From the NCBI GenBank assembly GCA_963847515.1, contig CAWKAA010000003.1, forward strand, positions 434,001 through 498,000: a DNA stretch of 64,000 nucleotides. The letters run 5' to 3'. Below, in pieces: positions 27,523 through 36,515 of this stretch. Position 1 is the stretch's first letter, and each line of letters starts with the position of its first letter. The translations under genes and the position numbers were made by a program. The stretch is from QHXW01 sp963847515. GTDB lineage: Bacteria; Acidobacteriota; Terriglobia; Bryobacterales; Bryobacteraceae. The notes under the pieces were generated by a model. It made no database searches and was not told where the DNA came from. It worked only from the letters and a program-made list of their open reading frames with translations.

Positions 27523-28132
27523 TTACTCGGAACGCAGGGTTGTCGCAGGATTCGCTCGCGCAGCGCGGCGGGCCGGAATGTATGTGGCCATCATCACTGC
27601 TGCCGCCAGAACGAGTCCCGCACTTGCGAGTGTCCCCACGTCAGCCGGCTTGACGCCAAACAGCAGGCTGTCTAAGTAACGGCCCGCGGCTAGCACGCCT
27701 GGCGCGCCGGCGAGCAGGCCCAGAAAAATCGGCTCCAAGCAGGGGTGCCACGTCGAGCGTCGAAAGAAAACTGCGCGTGACCTTGACTACGGATGCGCGC
27801 ACCGGCGGCCCGGCCGGCACGGGATTGACCGTGTCCAACCCGTGCGGATATGCCGCGATGCTTTCGAAAACGTGGTTTTCCCCTCCGAATTGCGCATAAT
27901 CGGCGCTATGCAGAGTTTCTAATTTGATGCTCGGAAAGTAGGTGGCGACGGAGACCAATCTCTCCGGCTCCCGATACTCCAGCGGACGAATCAGCACGGG
28001 GTCGAGAACGCTGAAAATGGCGGTGGCTCCGCCAATCCCGAGCGCCAGAGTCACGATAGCGACGATCGCAAAACCGGGATTTTGCAACAGGATGCGGGCT
28101 GCGTATCTAAGGTCAAGCACAAGATCGCGCAT
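27523..28132 (-). pseudogene. ADOP-family permease with a large internal deletion
   Basis: The 5' part (MRDLVLDLRYAARILLQNPG, IVTLALGIGGATAIFSVLDPVL, then about 90 residues of the MacB-type periplasmic domain) runs directly, near 27735 and in a shifted frame, into the extreme C terminus (GRYLDSLLFGVKPADVGTLA, MMATYIPARRAARANPATTLR). A full ADOP protein has about 800-900 residues; here some 600 from the middle are missing. It cannot form the two FtsX membrane domains and is a deletion relic. Compare the intact member at 41.7 kb. Confidence 0.8.
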
Positions 28133-28210
28133 GAATACTTAGAAACCGCTCATGTTGAGCGAGTTCCGCGTGCTTCGACGACTATCACGCTATAATACGC
28201 TGACACTACC

Positions 28211-28849
28211 GTGGCCACCGATCTGATCGAAATCGATCAAGATAAGCCAAAGCCCGAAGCGATCGAACGTGCCGCCGCGGCTGTGAGGCGTGGCCGGGTC
28301 GTCGCGATCCCCAGCGATGCGCTCTATACGCTCGTCGCCGATCCGTTCAGCCTGGGCGCAGTCAATCGTGTTTTCTTCGCGAAGGGCCGCGAGATTCACC
28401 GGTCCCTTCCGCTGCTGGTGGCCGACATCGCTATGGCGGAGGAACTGGGTAAGGAGCTTTCCAACCGTTTTTTTCTTTTGGCGAGGCGCTTCTGGCCGGG
28501 ACCGCTCACGCTGATTGTCCCGTCGTCGGAAAAGGTTCCGCTGAAAGTAACGGGAAACACCGGCCGGCTGGCGTTACGGCAATCGAGATCCAACGTCGCC
28601 AATCAACTGATCGGTGCGTTGAATCAGCCGCTCATTTCGACCAGCGCCAACATCTCCGGCCACCCGACCTGCCGCAGCGGGATCGATGTTTTCGGGATGA
28701 TGGATGGCCGCGTGGACCTGGTTCTCGACGGTGGCGCCTGCAGCGGCGCAGGCGCTACCACCGTCGACGTGACCGAGCCGGCGTGGAAACTGATCAAGCA
28801 GGGCGTTATCGAAGAGAAAGAGATTGCCGAGTGCCTGCAAACCTTGTAG
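28211..28849 (+). CDS. tsaC: L-threonylcarbamoyladenylate synthase (Sua5/YrdC/TsaC)
   Basis: 212 aa. The YrdC fold is shown by RRGRVVAIPSDALYTLVADPFS, FFAKGREIHRSLPLLVADI (substrate-binding Lys and Arg), FWPGPLTLIVP and PLISTSANISG. It makes threonylcarbamoyl-AMP for the t6A modification of tRNAs reading ANN codons. The Sua5 C-terminal domain is absent, so it is the short TsaC type. It starts with GTG at 28211. The usual PTDT/PTDS motif is PSDA here. Confidence 0.88.
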   Translation: MATDLIEIDQDKPKPEAIERAAAAVRRGRVVAIPSDALYTLVADPFSLGAVNRVFFAKGREIHRSLPLLVADIAMAEELGKELSNRFFLLARRFWPGPLTLIVPSSEKVPLKVTGNTGRLALRQSRSNVANQLIGALNQPLISTSANISGHPTCRSGIDVFGMMDGRVDLVLDGGACSGAGATTVDVTEPAWKLIKQGVIEEKEIAECLQTL

Positions 28850-28861
28850 CGCCCGCGGAAC

Positions 28862-29944
28862 TTATTTTACGATCCACAATTCGAGCGTGTTGTTGATATC
28901 GTCCACTGCGGCGAGCTGGAATTCGTCATCAGATCCTTTGAGGGCCAGCCCAAACGCTCCTCCGATTCCACCCGCATCCACTGGCATTTGCGCCACAAAT
29001 TTGCCGTTTTTGGTAAATTCCACCATCTCGCTTGGATGAGTGGGATCGGTGTTGATGGCATCGCCGTTGGTAGTCAGTAAATGTCCATTTCGCCCCAGAA
29101 CCAGAGCCAGCGGACCGCGAAGATGTGCATCGTCCTGATATACCAGCGTTCCCATGCCTGCGTCGTGATTGGTCTTCCGGGCGTTTGCAATGGCGAAAAT
29201 TTCGTTGTCGCCGGTAGACGCCACGTAGAGTACGTCGTCCTCAGCGTCGTAGACCAGGCCCGTCGGTCCCACCACGAGAGCCGCCGGGTCGCACCGGTGC
29301 AAGTAACCCGAAGCAATCTGGGTGGCACTCTTGACCTGCACGCCGGACTGCTCGGATACGCTGACATCGAGCCGCACTACAGTTCCGCTGAGCACATCCG
29401 ACACGAAGACCCGCGCATGATTGCCCTCTTCGTGAATCGTGAGATACCAAGGGCCATTGAGCGTGTTTTTATCGGCCAGGCTGGCGACCTGGTTCCCGTT
29501 ACGATCGATGACGAGCAATGAACCCTGCTGGATCGTGCTGCAGCTGCCGTCGGTGGTGGGCACATTTCCCACCAGTACGAACCCACGCCGCAGGACACCG
29601 AGAGCCGTCGAGAGCCCCAGCCCGGTTGCAGGTCCCTGGAAAAAGACGGACATGCCGCCGCTGTGGTTGATTCGAACGATGGTGCTGCCGGTTCCCTGTG
29701 AATTGCCACCGTTATTGAAGTTAGAGACCAAAATGTCACCGCCGGCGAGCATGCCGCCTGGGAACCCGTGGGGCACGAAGGCCACGCCATACGGATTCAC
29801 ATCTCCATTTGGGGGCACAGTCGAAACGGATAGCGATGGGCTGGAGGGCAGGCTGGCGATGATGGAGTCCTCCTCAGCCAGAGCGCCATTCACCGAAAAG
29901 AGAACGGTCGCCGTGAGCAGGGTCGTGGTCAGTGTCGTCTTCAT
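28862..29944 (-). CDS. Secreted NHL/SMP-30-like beta-propeller protein
   Basis: 360 aa from the ATG at 29944. Signal peptide TTTLLTATVLFSVNGALAEE. The mature part repeats blades such as NPYGVAFVPHGFPGGMLAGGDILVSNFNNGGNSQGTGSTIV, GSLLVIDRNGNQVASL and TGLVYDAEDDVLYVASTGDNEIFAI, as in NHL or SMP-30/strictosidine-synthase-like propellers. No catalytic residues can be assigned. Single gene between tsaC (convergent) and the TonB-receptor gene. Confidence 0.75.
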   Translation of the reverse strand: MKTTLTTTLLTATVLFSVNGALAEEDSIIASLPSSPSLSVSTVPPNGDVNPYGVAFVPHGFPGGMLAGGDILVSNFNNGGNSQGTGSTIVRINHSGGMSVFFQGPATGLGLSTALGVLRRGFVLVGNVPTTDGSCSTIQQGSLLVIDRNGNQVASLADKNTLNGPWYLTIHEEGNHARVFVSDVLSGTVVRLDVSVSEQSGVQVKSATQIASGYLHRCDPAALVVGPTGLVYDAEDDVLYVASTGDNEIFAIANARKTNHDAGMGTLVYQDDAHLRGPLALVLGRNGHLLTTNGDAINTDPTHPSEMVEFTKNGKFVAQMPVDAGGIGGAFGLALKGSDDEFQLAAVDDINNTLELWIVK

Positions 29945-30047
29945 GACCCACAATTTAACCTCAGGTGCTGGCCGCAGTCTGCGGGTCGCGCCGAGAGTTG
30001 ACACTTGTTAAGTAGGTTTCGGTACTATCAGTTAGGTACCGTGCGAA

Positions 30048-32984
30048 TCAGAACGAAAATCGCACTTGCAGCTCCAGCCTGCGATTGTTGGCGTTCTCAC
30101 TAAACCCACCCCCGCCGAAGCCGCCTTGCATCTGATTCGCCGAGCCAAACAATGGGGAAGTGATGGCGCCAATGATCGGTCCCGGATTATTGTGGTTCAG
30201 CAGGTTGCGCGCCGACATGGAAATCGTCAAGTTGTAGCGATGGCTCGTGGAAGGCGCTCCGAAGATCCCGCCCATTCCGCCGCCTCCTCCGCCATACGGG
30301 CTACCGGGGCCGCCACGACGTCCTCCGCCACCAGGTCCGCCTGGGCCGCCGCCGGATCCCCCAGATCCCTCGCGAGCCGGGCCGAAGCCGAACGTCTTGC
30401 TCAGCCGCAAGTTTAAGCTAACCGAGCCTGGTCCGCGTCCGAAGTTGCGCGGAAGAATGGCTTCGCCCGGTTTGGGGTTTGGATCGAGCTCGCCGTACTG
30501 GGTGTAATACACGCAACCCGTTACGCGGCTTTGTCGGCAGTCTGGCAAACTCGTATCGGTGGCAATGCCCGGACGACCGTTGAAAAGCGTATCGTCGAAG
30601 ATATCGCCGCCCGAGGTGATGTTGAACGGAGGCCCGGACTGCACCACTACAAACGGGCTGAGGCGCAAGTTCCATTTGGTATTGACGGATCCGCCCAGGA
30701 ACATCCGATGGTGGACGTCAGTGGACGCCGGACCATATTCGCCCGAGTAATTGTATGGATTGGCGGGATAGGTCGACAGGCCGTCCGTATTACTCATTGC
30801 GCGATTGTACGTGTAAAACCCAAACAGCGAGATATTGGCATTCAGCCGGGAATTGACATTAGTAATCAGTTGGTTCTGGTTATAAAGGCCTGAAGATTCC
30901 ATCAGAAAAGTAGGGTCCGGGTTTCCGTACGGATAGACGGGGCTGCCGGGGAACGTTCCCGGCAAGGGAGCGTTAATGTCCGTGGTGCGCAGGATGTGAA
31001 GCCCGTGCGCGTTCGTGTAGGTCACCGCAACCGTGGTATGCCGCGGCAACTGGCGCTCGACGCTCACGGCGGACTGCATCAAATAGGGTGCCCGCAGCCT
31101 CGAACTGATCTCTTGGGTGGTTTGTACGGATTGGTCACCCGCCAAACTGGTAATGAGCGGAATATTCGGAAAGAAGGCGGGATTGTTTACCACGTACTGC
31201 TGCTGAACGATCCCGTTATAGCGCATTGCCGTCAGAGTGTTTGCCAGATCGAAGCGATCGTAGAACATCCCGAATCCGCCCCGCAGCACGGTTTTCGCAG
31301 CCGTCTTGCCCTTGGCTCCGGGCGCCCATGCGAATCCAACGCGGGGCGCAAGATCATGCAAGTCATGAATATTGGTTTGTGTCTCATAGCGCAGGCCGAG
31401 ACTCAAGGTGAGATTGGGACGCAAGCGCCAGTCGTCGCCCGCGAATACGCCGACATCCGCCTGCCCAGCCGCCACGCCGGGAGTGCAACAGCTTATGGTG
31501 AACTGTGTCGGTACGCCGCCCGGCAAGTTGAGCTTTGCGCGCCGATACTGCTCGATGGAAGTGATGGTCGCCATTTGCCCCGGCTCTGCCTGGTTATTGG
31601 CATCCAGGACCGGCGCCAAGCCGCCCGCGAAAATGAATGTGCCTCCGAAATTCTGCGGCGAGATGTTGTCGTCAGTTTCGCCGCGGGCGCGAATTCCGAA
31701 ACGCCAGGCATGCTTGCCGTGATTTACCGAGGTGTAGTTCTGAAACTCGTAGCTGTTCTGGGCGTCCAGTGTCCGCCCAATCTGGGCGCCACCGTCGCTG
31801 AAAGAGCCCGCCACCTGAATTCCTGGCGTCAGATTCGACGCCACGTTTTCGGTGCCGTTGCGGTAGTACTGGAAGCGCGTCTCATTGATCACGTTCGCGC
31901 CCAGCACCGCGGTCTCGGTGAGTTGCACGCTGTGCTGGATGGTCTGCGTGTCGTATCCGCGAGAAACCAGGTTAAACCCGCCAATGCCGGCGTCATGGAT
32001 GTCCATGCGCGACCACCGGTAACGAATCGACAGAGTGTTATTTGGAGTGAGCTGATAATCGATGCGCGGGCTTACATTCTCGCGGCGCTGCGGTGACGCG
32101 AAGACCTGAGTGAAAGGGTTGGCGACATTTTGAGGATTGAGCGTTACCGCGTTAATGATCGACCCGTTGTCGACGGCGTCGCGGCGGACATCGAGAAAGA
32201 ATGAGGCCTTCTTGTTGATCGGCCCGCTGACATTTCCGCCGTATTCCTTCAACAGGAAAGGCGCTTTCTGGGCGGCGTACGGATTGCGCGAGTTCCACAC
32301 GTCATCCCCAAAATTGTAGTATCCGGAGCCGTGAAACTTGTCCGTGCCCGGCTTGGTGAAAATCTCAATGCGGCCATAACCCAGCTTGTCGTATTCCGGA
32401 GAAAACGGGTTCTGATTGATGCGAATCTCGCGAATGGAATCTTTCGGCGGCAGTTCGCCTCCGCTGAATCCGTCAATAAAAATGGAACCGCCATTGGGTC
32501 CGGCCGAGGGTCCAGCCAGCGCCTGCAGGTCCTGTTGCAAGTCTTCGGGATCATCCGACAGCGCCTGCAAGTCCTCGCCACTGATCACCAGCGCACTGGC
32601 GTTGTTGGCGGCTTCCGTCGTCACGCCGGGCCCGGCATTATCCTGCACAGTCACCTGCTGCACGGTGGAGGCTATCTTCAATTGAAGATTGAGCGCCTGC
32701 ACGCCGCCAGTCAATGTGACCTTGGCCGGTTGGGCCATCGCAAGATCCGGCGCCGACGCCAGCACGGTGTAATTCCCGGGCATCAGACCGGCGAACGAGT
32801 ACGATCCATCACTCTCTGTAGTAAGACTCTTGACCAGAGCCGAGGGCCCGCTGAGTTTGACTGTGGCGCCGGGAATGATAGCGCCGCTTTCATCAGTGAC
32901 CTGGCCGCGCAGCGTGGCAGTTTGCGCAAACCCCTGGGATGTGAGCAGTAGGAGGAGAACTAAGAGTATGTAAATCAGCTTCAT
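30048..32984 (-). CDS. Oar-like TonB-dependent receptor with N-terminal carboxypeptidase-regulatory domain
   Basis: 978 aa. A signal peptide (YILLVLLLLLTSQGFAQ) leads to a CarboxypepD_reg domain (TATLRGQVTDESGAIIPGATVKL ... YSFAGLMPGNYTV), then a plug-like region (GGSIFIDGFSGGELPPKDSIREIRINQNPFSPEYDKLGYGRIEIFTKPGTDKFHGSGYYNF) and a long outer-membrane barrel ending in Phe (LQVRFSF), the usual C-terminal sorting signal. Near residues 880-925 there is a very glycine-rich insert (GGGPGGPGGGGRRGGPG and GGGGGGMGG) between predicted strands. Such receptors are abundant in Acidobacteria and are thought to take up oligosaccharides or peptides; the ligand is unknown. Confidence 0.9.
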   Translation of the reverse strand: MKLIYILLVLLLLLTSQGFAQTATLRGQVTDESGAIIPGATVKLSGPSALVKSLTTESDGSYSFAGLMPGNYTVLASAPDLAMAQPAKVTLTGGVQALNLQLKIASTVQQVTVQDNAGPGVTTEAANNASALVISGEDLQALSDDPEDLQQDLQALAGPSAGPNGGSIFIDGFSGGELPPKDSIREIRINQNPFSPEYDKLGYGRIEIFTKPGTDKFHGSGYYNFGDDVWNSRNPYAAQKAPFLLKEYGGNVSGPINKKASFFLDVRRDAVDNGSIINAVTLNPQNVANPFTQVFASPQRRENVSPRIDYQLTPNNTLSIRYRWSRMDIHDAGIGGFNLVSRGYDTQTIQHSVQLTETAVLGANVINETRFQYYRNGTENVASNLTPGIQVAGSFSDGGAQIGRTLDAQNSYEFQNYTSVNHGKHAWRFGIRARGETDDNISPQNFGGTFIFAGGLAPVLDANNQAEPGQMATITSIEQYRRAKLNLPGGVPTQFTISCCTPGVAAGQADVGVFAGDDWRLRPNLTLSLGLRYETQTNIHDLHDLAPRVGFAWAPGAKGKTAAKTVLRGGFGMFYDRFDLANTLTAMRYNGIVQQQYVVNNPAFFPNIPLITSLAGDQSVQTTQEISSRLRAPYLMQSAVSVERQLPRHTTVAVTYTNAHGLHILRTTDINAPLPGTFPGSPVYPYGNPDPTFLMESSGLYNQNQLITNVNSRLNANISLFGFYTYNRAMSNTDGLSTYPANPYNYSGEYGPASTDVHHRMFLGGSVNTKWNLRLSPFVVVQSGPPFNITSGGDIFDDTLFNGRPGIATDTSLPDCRQSRVTGCVYYTQYGELDPNPKPGEAILPRNFGRGPGSVSLNLRLSKTFGFGPAREGSGGSGGGPGGPGGGGRRGGPGSPYGGGGGGMGGIFGAPSTSHRYNLTISMSARNLLNHNNPGPIIGAITSPLFGSANQMQGGFGGGGFSENANNRRLELQVRFSF

Positions 32985-33117
32985 GGGATGATTTCCACAG
33001 GAGGGCGGTTCCGCCCATGTTGTGGCGAGTCAACTAGATGGCGAACCAACTCGGCTTCCGGTTACTTACAAATCTTACCTTTTAGAACCTTAACAGACGA
33101 TGAATAGCCGAATCCGT

Positions 33118-33531
33118 TTAGGGCAACTCTCTTAGACGCGCGCGCAATTCGTCCCTGATGCGGCGAAAGGCGGCCAGACGATGTTCGTAGGAGCCTTCGA
33201 CCGCAGCGGGATCGTCGAAACTCCAGTGAGTCTGTTTCGTGCTGGCGGGGAAGGTTGGACAACTTCTATGGGCGTTGTCGCAGACGGTGACTACGTAGTC
33301 GAAGCTCTGGCCGGAAAATTCGTCAATGCATTTAGATCGCTGGCCCGAAATGTCGATGCCCAACTCCTGCATGACGGCAATAGCCTCGGGCCGCACCTGC
33401 GTGGGTCTGGTCCCGGCGCTGAATACATCGAAGCGATCGCCGGCGTCGTGCCGCAACAGGCCTTCGGCCATCTGGCTGCGAGCTGAATTGCCCGTGCAAA
33501 GGATGAGGGCGCGTTTTTTCGGTATAGTCAT
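33118..33531 (-). CDS. arsC: Arsenate reductase, thioredoxin-coupled LMW-PTP type
   Basis: 137 aa. The P loop LCTGNSARSQMAEG carries the nucleophilic Cys (CX5R), and VVTVCDNAHRSCPTFP supplies the two further cysteines that form the relay disulfide of the thioredoxin-dependent enzymes. It reduces arsenate to arsenite. The start overlaps the aqpS stop codon by four bases; it is the last gene of arsR-arsM-aqpS-arsC. Confidence 0.92.
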   Translation of the reverse strand: MTIPKKRALILCTGNSARSQMAEGLLRHDAGDRFDVFSAGTRPTQVRPEAIAVMQELGIDISGQRSKCIDEFSGQSFDYVVTVCDNAHRSCPTFPASTKQTHWSFDDPAAVEGSYEHRLAAFRRIRDELRARLRELP

Positions 33532-34226
33532 TCGGCGGGTTCAGGATTGCGAATCGACACATCGCGAACAGCAACAGAAGGAGTGAGCCAGCGAAATAGA
33601 AGAGTCGCGGCCGCTGCTCCCAACAGTTGGGCAGCGATAAAACCGGGCGCGTCGGCCGGCCGGATTCCCGCGAAGGTGTTCGTCGCACTGCGGGCCAACG
33701 TCACAGCCGGGTTAGCAAACGAAGTGGATGCGGTAAACCAGTACGCGGAGGTAATATACGCGCCAACGGCAAAGGGAACCGCCGAAGGGCGAAATCTCGA
33801 ACATCCGCAGATGACCGAGAGTAGGCCGAAGGTCGCCACGAACTCGCTGAAGATTTGCGCTCCGCCCGAGCGAATGTGGACTGATGCAGTGAACAGGGCC
33901 TCGCCAAACATGAGGTGCGCAGCCGCCACTCCGGCGAACGCACCGGCAAGTTGCACAGCGAAGTACATAGCCGCCTCGCGCCACGGTAGCGCTCCATGGA
34001 GAGCCTCCACCAGTGTCACGGCCGGGTTCAAGTGTGCTCCCGAGACTCGCCCGAGCGTAAGGATCAGCGCCACGAGCGCAGCGCCCGTGGCTATTGTATT
34101 CGCTAATAGGGCGATCGCGATGATGCCGCCAGACAGGCGCTCCCCCATAATTCCCGAGCCTACGACGGCTGCGAGCAACAACGCAGTGCCCAAGGCCTCG
34201 GCCACGAGCCGGCGAGCCAGAGTCAT
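33528..34226 (-). CDS. aqpS: Aquaglyceroporin (MIP family), AqpS-like arsenite channel
   Basis: 232 aa with six hydrophobic segments and two NPA boxes, SGAHLNPAVT and TSFANPAVT, which define the MIP pore. Position between arsM and arsC in an ars operon points to passage of arsenite out of the cell down its gradient, as known for AqpS of Sinorhizobium meliloti. No ArsB or Acr3 pump is encoded nearby. The start overlaps the arsM stop and the stop overlaps the arsC start. Confidence 0.87.
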   Translation of the reverse strand: MTLARRLVAEALGTALLLAAVVGSGIMGERLSGGIIAIALLANTIATGAALVALILTLGRVSGAHLNPAVTLVEALHGALPWREAAMYFAVQLAGAFAGVAAAHLMFGEALFTASVHIRSGGAQIFSEFVATFGLLSVICGCSRFRPSAVPFAVGAYITSAYWFTASTSFANPAVTLARSATNTFAGIRPADAPGFIAAQLLGAAAATLLFRWLTPSVAVRDVSIRNPEPAE

Positions 34227-35035
34227 CGCACCGGCTTTACGGCGCGTACGAACGCGCTCATGAATTTGTCCGCAACCTTAGGGACCAGAGCGTCCACATC
34301 GAAGCCCTGACCGGACAGAAACTGACGCGCGTCTTCGATGTCATACACGCGCGTGGGCTCGATCTCGATGCTTTCAAATCCCGCGCCTGCGAGTTTCTCC
34401 ACGTACTCCGAATCTTTCAAAGCGCCGGCAATGCAGCCCACCCACAGTTCCATACTCCGCTGCACCTCGGCCGGCACGTCGCCATGAACCACGACGTCAG
34501 AAACCGCGAACCTGCCGCCGGGCTTGAGCACGCGGAACGCTTCGCGCAGAACGCTGTCTTTGTCGACTGAGAGATTGATGACGCAATTCGAAATAATCAC
34601 GTCCACCGAATCATCCGGCAGCGGGATGTTTTCAATTTCGCCTTTCAGGAACTCGACGTTCTCAATGCCTGACTTCTTTTGGTTCTCCCGCGCCAGCGCC
34701 AGCATCTCATCCGTCATATCGAGCCCAAAGGCTTTTCCGGTGGTTCCAACGCGTTTAGCCGAGAGCAGCACGTCGATGCCGCCGCCCGAGCCGAGGTCGA
34801 GCACGGTCTCGCCGGGGTTGAGCTTCGCCAGCGCCGTGGGATTGCCGCAGCCGAGCGAAGCCAGAACAGCTTCCTGAGGCAGCACGCTCGTTTCGCCGGC
34901 CGCGTAAAGATTGGACGTGATGGGATCCACTCCGCACTGGCTGGATGGGGCTGACCCGCAACAGGAACTGCCGCTGCTATGCACCCGCAATGCCGCCTGC
35001 CCGTATTTCTCTTTGACAACTTCTTTGAGGTCCAT
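34223..35035 (-). CDS. arsM: Arsenite S-adenosylmethionine methyltransferase ArsM
   Basis: 270 aa. VLDLGSGGGIDVLLSA is the SAM motif I. The arsenite-binding cysteines are visible in SSCCGS, ISNCVINLS and WVGCIAGALKDSEY. ArsM converts arsenite to methylated, partly volatile species. The gene starts 9 bases after arsR and overlaps aqpS, so it is the second gene of the operon. arsH and other organoarsenical genes are absent. Confidence 0.92.
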   Translation of the reverse strand: MDLKEVVKEKYGQAALRVHSSGSSCCGSAPSSQCGVDPITSNLYAAGETSVLPQEAVLASLGCGNPTALAKLNPGETVLDLGSGGGIDVLLSAKRVGTTGKAFGLDMTDEMLALARENQKKSGIENVEFLKGEIENIPLPDDSVDVIISNCVINLSVDKDSVLREAFRVLKPGGRFAVSDVVVHGDVPAEVQRSMELWVGCIAGALKDSEYVEKLAGAGFESIEIEPTRVYDIEDARQFLSGQGFDVDALVPKVADKFMSAFVRAVKPVR

Positions 35036-35044
35036 CGCATTCTC

Positions 35045-35392
35045 CTATTTGCAGCAACTGACGATCGCCTGGGGATCAATGGCGCCGCTCCGCCCACAGC
35101 ACTCCGCGAAAAGGAACCCCAGCAATTCCTGCAGCGCGTCGCAGTTCGCTGTGTACCACAAGAATGTTCCTTCGCGCCGTACCTTGACCAGATCTTCGTT
35201 CTTGAGTTTCTCGAGATGATGGGACAGCGTGGAGTTGGGGATATCCAACTCGCTCTGAATGTCTCCCACCACCATCCCTTCGGGATGCGCATACAATAGC
35301 ACCTGCATGATCCTCAGGCGCGCCTCCGTCCCCATGGCCGCGAGCCTGTCGGCATACCTCGCAATCTGCTCAGCCGTCCTTTTGTTTTTCAT
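35045..35392 (-). CDS. arsR: ArsR-family arsenic-responsive repressor
   Basis: 115 aa from the ATG at 35392; an ATG further upstream would read through the promoter. The winged helix is LRIMQVLLYAHPEGMVVGDIQSELDIPNSTLSHHLEKLKNEDLVKVRREG. The usual ELCVC metal site in the recognition helix is absent; instead the C terminus has two vicinal cysteine pairs, AECCGRSG and SCCK, a likely As(III) site. It should repress its own operon through the palindrome over the -10 box and release it on binding arsenite. Confidence 0.88.
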   Translation of the reverse strand: MKNKRTAEQIARYADRLAAMGTEARLRIMQVLLYAHPEGMVVGDIQSELDIPNSTLSHHLEKLKNEDLVKVRREGTFLWYTANCDALQELLGFLFAECCGRSGAIDPQAIVSCCK

Positions 35393-35404
35393 GGGCTCTC
35401 GATT

Positions 35405-35440
35405 ATTTCGATAATATCGGAAATAAGAAAACATTGTCAA
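35405..35440 (-). promoter_or_regulatory. ars operon promoter with overlapping ArsR operator
   Basis: On the minus strand TTGACA (35440-35435), an 18-bp spacer and TATTAT (35416-35411) form a near-consensus sigma-70-type promoter. The -10 box lies inside an imperfect palindrome at 35405-35424 (ATTTCGATAATATCGGAAAT on the plus strand), the expected kind of ArsR site. The start codon of arsR is only about 12 bases beyond it, so the leader is very short. Confidence 0.75.
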
Positions 35441-35536
35441 GAAGTTTTTGGGCCGCGAATGAACGCGAATTCACGCGAACAAGACAATGCTTCATTCCAG
35501 GCTAAATTACTTCACCCTGCGGCGCACAGTGTCACT

Positions 35537-36490
35537 TCACTTCTTCATCCACTCCGGCTGCAAGAGCGACCGCACTTCGGGTTTTTCCAGATCGGCCTTG
35601 ACGATGGAACGGGCGGGCAGTTCCATCCGCTTCGGAGGATTTTGGCCGCTCAGCTTTTCGGCCAGTGACTTCACGGCTTCGTAGCCGATACGGAACGGGT
35701 CCTGTACCAGCATGACGTTGATGGTTCCGTCGCGGAGCGCTTCCACGTGCTCGTCGCTGAAATCGAAGGTGACGAGTTTGATTTTTCCGGAAAGGCCGCG
35801 GCTGCGAATCGCCTGTATGGCGCCGAGCGAGCTGGCCTCGCTCGAAGCAAACATCCCGGCGAGTTCCGGATGGGCCGTTAAGATGTCCTCGGCCGCCGTG
35901 CGGGATCGGGCGCGATCCGACATCCCGTATTGCTGCGCGGCGATCACCACGCCCGGCAGTTCCTTGGCAACAGTGTCTTCAAAGCCGCGCTCGCGCAGTA
36001 CGGTGGAGGTTCCACCAGGCTTGTGCATCACCATCCCGATCTTGCCGTGGCCGCCAATCAAGCCGGCCAGCGTGCGCGCCGCGGTGCATCCCGCTCCATA
36101 ATTATCTGTGGCGATGAAACTCGTATAGTCTTCGACATTCACGCCGGAATCAAATATGGTCACTGGGATGCCTGTGCGAATGGCGCGTTCCACAGGGGCC
36201 GCAAGCGCGCGCTCGTCGGTAGCGGAGATGGCCAGTGCATCCACGCGGCGCGTCACCATGGCATCCACAATCTGAATCTGCCGCGCGTGATCGGTCTCTT
36301 CATTCGGACCGTTCCATAGCACGTTTACGCGGAAATCGCGGGCAGCTCGGTCCACGCCGGCATGGATCGAGACAAAAAACAGATGGGATGTGGCCTTGGG
36401 AACCACGCCGATCAGCTTCCCGCGTGAGCCCCCGCAGCCGGACAGAAAAGGCGTTAGGGCGCCGAGAACGAAATGCCGCCTCGCAAGCAC
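35537..36490 (-). CDS. Periplasmic sugar-binding protein (RbsB-like), lipoprotein
   Basis: 317 aa. The N terminus LGALTPFLSGCGGSRGK has a lipobox. The rest is a type-I periplasmic binding fold: IGVVPKATSHLFFVSIHAGVDRAARDF, VDALAISATDERALAAPVERAIRTGIPVTIFDSGV and IKLVTFDFSDEHVEALRDGTINVMLVQDPFRIGYEAVKSL. No ABC permease or ATPase gene is adjacent, so its transporter is encoded elsewhere or it acts as a sensor subunit. The ligand is presumably a sugar. Confidence 0.83.
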   Translation of the reverse strand: MLARRHFVLGALTPFLSGCGGSRGKLIGVVPKATSHLFFVSIHAGVDRAARDFRVNVLWNGPNEETDHARQIQIVDAMVTRRVDALAISATDERALAAPVERAIRTGIPVTIFDSGVNVEDYTSFIATDNYGAGCTAARTLAGLIGGHGKIGMVMHKPGGTSTVLRERGFEDTVAKELPGVVIAAQQYGMSDRARSRTAAEDILTAHPELAGMFASSEASSLGAIQAIRSRGLSGKIKLVTFDFSDEHVEALRDGTINVMLVQDPFRIGYEAVKSLAEKLSGQNPPKRMELPARSIVKADLEKPEVRSLLQPEWMKK

Positions 36491-36515
36491 TTGAACATCA
36501 TAGAACGGCGCGCGT

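Noticed and set aside
30996..32096. Plus-strand frame of 366 aa opposite the TonB receptor
   Set aside because: Antisense to a conserved receptor and without any recognisable domain.
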